8,106 nt of DNA from an uncultured Ilumatobacter sp. (lineage in GTDB: Bacteria; Actinomycetota; Acidimicrobiia; Acidimicrobiales; Ilumatobacteraceae), in NCBI GenBank assembly GCA_938049325.1, contig CALICC010000321.1:1-8106 (forward strand), read 5' to 3'. The translations under genes and the position numbers were made by a program. The notes below the pieces were generated by a model that worked only from the letters and a program-made list of their open reading frames with translations, had not been told where the DNA came from and did not search any database. Positions 1 to 6,300 of the stretch are shown in pieces; position 1 is the stretch's first letter, and each line of letters begins with the position of its first letter.

Positions 1-333
1 ATCGAAACCGATGGCCCTGATCGTTGCGTCGACCGTAAACGTGCCAGGCGAGCCACTGACCGTTGCCGCGATGTCGAACGGTGGTGGTGTCTCCCCGGGG
101 AGCAGCACGCCGGTGTAGATCAGCGTGACGGTGTTGCCGACAACGGTGACCTCGTAGCCGGGAGCGGTGATCACCCCAGGCGTGAAACCAGCCGGCAGCG
201 TCACAACGACCTCGACACCATCGGGCAGCGGCACGACGCTGTCGTTGCCCGGCGTGAACGTGAACACGACGGTTGCACCCGGCGCCACGGTGTCGGGCGC
301 CACCGAGCCGGTGATGCGCACGTCGGCACCGGG
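1..333 (-). other. DUF11-type beta domain, partial (cut by window edge)
   Basis: The last 111 residues start PGADVRITGSVAPDTVAPG, then VVFTFTPGNDS, VEVVVTLPAGFTPG, GYEVTVVGNTVTLIYTG and PGETPPPFDIAATVSG. This follows the classical DUF11 pattern (strand, PGxxVxFT, NxG/NDS loop, LPxGF, IGxLxPGE). It lacks the two-cysteine signature of U1-U17 and is a different subtype. It continues beyond position 1. Confidence 0.75.
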
Positions 334-3300
334 CTGCACGATGCCGGCATCGACGTCGACCGGCGGTGTGAGCGGGCAATCGCCCGACGGACAGGACGTG
401 GGTGCGATGACGATCGGCGGAGTCACACCGGTGACCCAGTCGGGGTCGGAGTCGGTTGCGTCGCTGCCAACCCCGGGTCGAGTCAGCGACTGACCCGACG
501 GTGGCAGCACTTCGATTGCATATGTGCCTTCGAGCAAACCGCCGAAGTCGTAGTCACCGTTGGCATCGGTGGTGGTCGTCGAGATGACCACACCGTTCTC
601 GTCGAGCAGGTTGACCGTGACCCCTGGAACGCCGGGTTCGCCGGCACCCTGCTGGCCGTCGCCGTTGGTGTCGCTCCACACGGTGCCACCGATCGAGCTC
701 ACCGACTCACCGAAGTCCACCTCGCCTGCCATCGCGAACGTGAGCGAGACATCAACGGTGTTCGGGGTCGTTGAGCCGTAGCCGTCGGGTTGCTCCTGGA
801 CGACGGTGTAGTCCCCGATGGGCAGTCCCTCGAACAGGTAGGTGCCATCGGGGCCGGTCACCGTTTCGGCGATGACATTGCCCGCAGCGTCGAGCAGCGT
901 GATCGTGACACCGGCGAGATTGGTTTCACCGGCGTCGTCAGCGCCATTCCGGTTCGTGTCGACGAAGACTGTGCCGCCAAGCGTCTGCCCGACCTCGGTG
1001 AAGTCGTATCCGGTACCCGTCGTGCCCGAACCGAGCACGATGTCGGTGATCGAATCGGGCTCGGTGAGCGTGCCGCCGGCGGTGCCGACGGTGTCGGGGC
1101 CGTCGAGGTAGTTGGGCGGCTGCGTTTCGGTGATGGTGTACGTGCCGGGGCGCAGACCGTCGAACACGTACTCGCCGTCGGCGTCGGTGACGACTTCGAC
1201 CGTGACCGAGTTACCGAGGTCATCGACACCTGTCAACGTCACCATTACCCCAGAGATCGGGTTGCCGTTCGAATCGCTGACCGACCCGGCAAGCGACGAC
1301 GGCTCGACCTCGGCGAAGTCGATCGCCGTTGTTTGGTTCGTGCCGAGCGTGACCGGGATTGCGTCAGGTCCACCAGCGCTGGTCGGAACGACGACGCCAT
1401 CGACGGACTCGGAGCCATCGAGCAGGCCAGGAGGTTGGGTCTCGGTAACGGTGTAGGAGCCCGGTAACACGTCGTCGAAGACATACGAGCCGTCGGGACC
1501 AGTGGTCACCGTGATGTCGACCGGTTCGCCTGCGGCGTTGGTTCCGGTCAGCACGACCTCGACCCCCTCGATCGGGGTATCGACACCTGGGGTGTACAGC
1601 CCGTCGCCGTCGACGTCGGTGAAGACGACACCGCTGATGATGCCCGGCTCGGTCACGATCGGCAGGTCAACCGGAGGCGACACGACCGGCGGGAGTGGAG
1701 GTCCGACCGGTGGCGTGCCGCTCGACGCAGCGACGTTCTGCAGCGTCTCGTCGACGGTCGGAGCGATGACGAAACTGATGAGCACATCGCCGGACGTCGT
1801 CGGTTCGAGCGATTGACCCGTGGCCAACACGTTCGACGTGGCCGTGCCGTCCCACGCCGCGTTTGCTGTCAGCGTGCCGTCGGTGGCTGCGTACGAGCCG
1901 GCAACGACGTTGGCGCTCGCGAACTGGGTGGCGATGTCGTCGAACAACTCGAGATCGTCGATCGTGACGTTGCCGTCGTTGGACACGCCGAGCCGGAAGG
2001 TCACTGCGTAGGTGCCGTCACCGATCGACACGAACGACTCGAGCGACTTGCTCGTGACCAGTGAGGGTGACGCGGCGATGACGGTCGTTTCGGTATCGGA
2101 GTCGTCGACCACTGGCGGGGTCGATCCGTCGGGCAAGTTCGGCGGCTGGCCGAACGCGGTGGCCGTGTTCTCGATGAATCCGTTGTTGATGTCGATCTGA
2201 GTCACCGTGTAGGTGGCGGTACAGGTGACGAACGCCGTGGGCGCGAGCGCCGTGATGCCGCCACAGTCGATAGCAGACAGGTTCGTCAGCGGATCGTCGA
2301 CCGTGACGGGGTCGAGGGTGACGTTGCCCTCGTTGACCACCAGGAAGCTGTATTCGATGACTTGGTCGACGACCGGCGTGGTGGTCACATCGCTCGTCTT
2401 GTCGATCGAGATCACCGGGTTCGGCGGCAGCGGCGTGGTGACTTCTGAGGGCGGCGACGCCACACGTGGTGGTGTCGGCGCACCGGTGGGCGTGGGCGGC
2501 TGTCCGGTTGTTGTGGCGATGTTGACGATCTCACCCGCGTCGATGTCGGGCTGCGTGACCGGGTAGTCGAAGGTGCACGAATCGGTGTCGAGTGGCGCGA
2601 GCGGCCCGAAGAAGCACGCTGCGTTCACGAGGTTCAACCTGGCGTCGTCGATCCGCACGTCGGTGACCGACACGTTGCCGTTGTTCGTCACATCGAACGT
2701 GTAGGTGATCGTGTCGCCGGCCACCACCGCTGCCGGAGCAGCAGCAGATTTCTCGAGCAAGAGCGAGGGAACGGGCGGAATCGGCGTGACCACGACGACC
2801 GGAGGAACCGGCGGGAGCGGCGGCGCTCCGACAGGCGGAGTTCCGATTGCATTGGCGGTGTTCTCGACCTGACCAGCATCGACATCACCCTGATCAACCT
2901 CGTAACTGGCCTCGCAGGTCAGCGAGGCGCCGGGTGCGAGAGTTGCTGGCTGCGTCGGTGCGCAGACCAACGCCGGATCGAGGCTGTCGGTGATCGAGAC
3001 CCCGGTCAGCGTGACGTTTCCGTCGTTGGTGGCGACGAGGTCGTACGTGAGCGTGCTCGTATCGAGGATCGGGTCGGTGGTGTCGGTCCGAACCTTGGTC
3101 AACGTGAGGAGCGGCGTCTGGGGTACCTCGGTGACCACCGTGTCGTCGATGGGATCGAGCGGTGGGGCACCGACTGGCGGTGTTGCCGTTGCCGTGGCCG
3201 TGTTCTCGACCTCACCCGCGTCGACATCGTCTTGATCCACCGTGTAGCTCGCCGTACAGACGACCGATTCGGTCGGAGCAAGCTCGGTGTCGAGACACGT

Positions 3301-6300
3301 GACCGCGATACCGAGGCTGTCGGTGACGTCGATGTTCGTCAACGTCACCGTGCCGGTGTTGACGACTTCGAACTCGTAGTTGAGGACGTCGTCGAGCGAG
3401 ATGGTCGAGGAGAAGTCGAGGTCGTCGAACGTGCCGAGCCGCTTGTCGAGTGTGAACGTTGACGCCTGGGCAGGCGACACGGTTTCGACGTCGTCGTCGG
3501 TCACCACGAGACCGATCGGCGGCGTGCCTGCGACCGTGACGGCGTTCTCGATGACACCCGCGTCGACGTCGCTCTGTGGCACGACATAGGTGGTTGTACA
3601 CGTGACGACTTCGCCCGGTGCAAGCTGGTCGTCACTGACGTCCACATCACAGGCCAGCGTGGAGATCGCGACGGCTGGATCCAGCCCGACCTTGGCGTCT
3701 TCGACGGTGACGCTCTGGAGTGTGACGTTGCCCGCGTTCGTGATGACGAAGCTGTACGTCAGTGTGTCGTCGGCGGTGATGCCCGTTGAGCCATCTTCGT
3801 CCGCGTTCGATGCGAACGACTTGTCGACGGTGATCGCGACCGTTTGCGGCGTGATGATCAACTCGTCGTCGGTGTCGGTGACCGGCGGCGGCACGGGGCC
3901 ACCGACGGGTGTCGGCGGCTGCCCGCTGGCCGTCGCCGAGTTCCGCACTTCACCGGCATCGATGTCGTCTTGCACCACGTCGTAGATCAGCGTGCAGGTC
4001 GCGGTTTCGCCTGGAGCGAGCTCATCATCGACCTGCGCCGGCACACAACTGAGCGCCGACAGCGCAACCGGGCCGCCCGTGAAGATCTTCGGATCGTCGA
4101 GCGTCACGGCGGTGAGCGTCAGGTTGCCGTCGTTCGTGATGACGAACTCGTAGGTCACGTCATCGTCCGGAGTCTCGACCACGGCGGGGTCGGGCGCGAT
4201 CGCGGACTTCGTGAGGTTGATCGATGGCGAACCGTCGGCGGTGACCACCGCTGTATCGGTCGATTCAACGGGTGGGAGTCCGCCGGGCGGGTTCCCGGTT
4301 GCCGTGGCCTCGTTGGCGACCAGACCCGCATCGAGATCATCTTGCTCGACGTCATACACGGCGGTGCACGTGATCGTGCCAGTCGGCACGAGCGTGGCCG
4401 GCAGCGTCGAGGCGCCGCAGTCGATCGCCGAGAACTGCGGGCTGATCTCGAGGATGTCGGTGAGGTCCACCACCGTGAGGGTGACGTCACCGTCGTTGAC
4501 GATGATGAACTCGTAGTCGATCGTGTCGGCGGTGGAGTCGAACGTTCCGTCCGTCACGGTGGCGGTCTTGCTGAGCGTGATCGATGGGTTCTGCGGCAGA
4601 ACCTGCGTGACCGTCTCCGAGTCGGTCACCGGGTCGAGGCCGACCGGCGGCTGACCGTCCACGGTCGCCGTGTTCTCGATGAGTCCCGCATCGATGTCGT
4701 CTTGGATCACCGTGTAGTCAGCGGTGCAGGTCACGATCTGGCCGGGAGCAAGCGTCGCCGGCAAGGTGATCGCACCGGCATCACAGATTGGCGCAGCATC
4801 GAACGGGAACGGGTCCGTGAGCGTGACGTCGTCGAGGTTGACGTTGCCCGTGTTCTCGATCGTGAACGTGTACGTGAGCGAGTCATCGAGCGATACGGGG
4901 TCAGCGTCGTTGTTCACCACGGATTTGAGCAGGTCGATGCCCGCCACCCGGTCGATCGGGACGATTGCATCGTCCGTTGCGTCAGGAAGGACGCCGGTGA
5001 AGCTCGGCGGCGGCGTTGCGGTGCCCGTCGCCTCGTTGACGACCTGGCCGGCGTCGACGTCGTCTTGATCGACGGTGACCGAGCCGGTGCATGTGAGCGA
5101 TTCACCAGGAGCGAGTGTCACGGGCGCAACGAGGTCGCACGTCAGCACGCTGATCAACGAGTCGGTGATCGCGGCATCGGTCAGGGTGACCGTGCCCGTA
5201 TTGGTGAGCACGATCGAGTAGTCGATGTCTTCGCCGACGTCGACGAGCGAGTCGAGGTCGGCGTCATCGTGGGTCGCGGTCTTGACGAGTTCGGTCGCGG
5301 CGAGCTGTTCGACCGGCGTGACGACGGTGGCCGGGTCGGTCACATCGTCCCCGGAGGGCGGTGCCCCGGACGCAAGAGCGTTGTTCGTGATCTGGCCCGC
5401 GTCGACATCGGTTTGCTCGACGACGTAGGTCGCGGTACAGGTGGTCGACGCATCCGGCAGCAATCGCGTGTCACCGCAGGCCGCATCGGTCAGCCCGAGC
5501 AGTGCGTCGGTGTAGTCGACCGGGTCCAACGTGACGTCGCCGACGTTGGTGATGTCGAACTGGTAGGTCAGCGTGTCGTCGAGCGACACGGAGTTCGACC
5601 CGTCTTCGTCAGCGTTCCCTGCGAGAACCTTGTCGAGTTCGATCGCCGGATTCGATCCGATCGGCACGGTCACCGCGTCGACGTCGTTGACCACCGTGAC
5701 GCCATCGGGAGCAACGCCGATTGCGGTCGCCGAGTTGGTGAATCCGCCAGCGTCGACGTCGTCTTGATCAACCGCGTAGAACGCGGTGCAGGTGATCGTT
5801 CCGCCCGGCGCGAGCACGGTGGCGTCGCAGGCCGGCGCAGTAACGCCCGCCAGTCCGTCGGCAACACCGACGGGATCAAGCGTGACGTTGCCCGGGTTGG
5901 TCACGACGAACGTGAATTCGACCACGCTGTTGACCGCGGGGTCGGCAGCCGGATCAGCAGTTTTCTCGAGCACGATGCGCGGGACGGCCGGGATGACGAT
6001 CGTGAGATCATCCGTTTCGACAAGGTCGGCGAGCCCTGGCGGTGGTGTCGCCGTCACGGTCACGATGTTGTCGATCGACCCGTTGTCGATGTCGTCTTGA
6101 TCGACGGTGTAGGTGGCCGTGCAGTCGAGCGTGTCGTCGGGCTCGAGTGCGGTGACACCGCCACAGTCGATTCCACTGAGACCTGGCAACGGGTCGGCGA
6201 CCACCACGGGGTCGAGGGTGACGTTGCCGGTGTTCTCGAGCGAGAACGTGTAGGTGACGATGTCGTTCACCGAAAGCACGCCTGCATCCGATGTCTTGTC

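Noticed and set aside
790..1467. Plus-strand open frame of 225 codons
   Set aside because: It has the same codon-aligned antisense origin, opposite SdrD B-like domains B1-B3. It has no known motif and an Arg/Gly/Val/Asp-biased composition.
334..1641. Intramolecular Lys-Asn isopeptide bonds in B1-B4, as in some Cna-B domains
   Set aside because: There is no lysine anywhere in this segment.
2213..2566. Plus-strand Thr/Ser/Val-rich open frames here and elsewhere (for example 3590-3985, 5786-6100)
   Set aside because: These look like secreted low-complexity proteins but are offset-frame shadows recurring once per module at the same phase. Their resemblance to each other comes from the repeats of the minus-strand gene.
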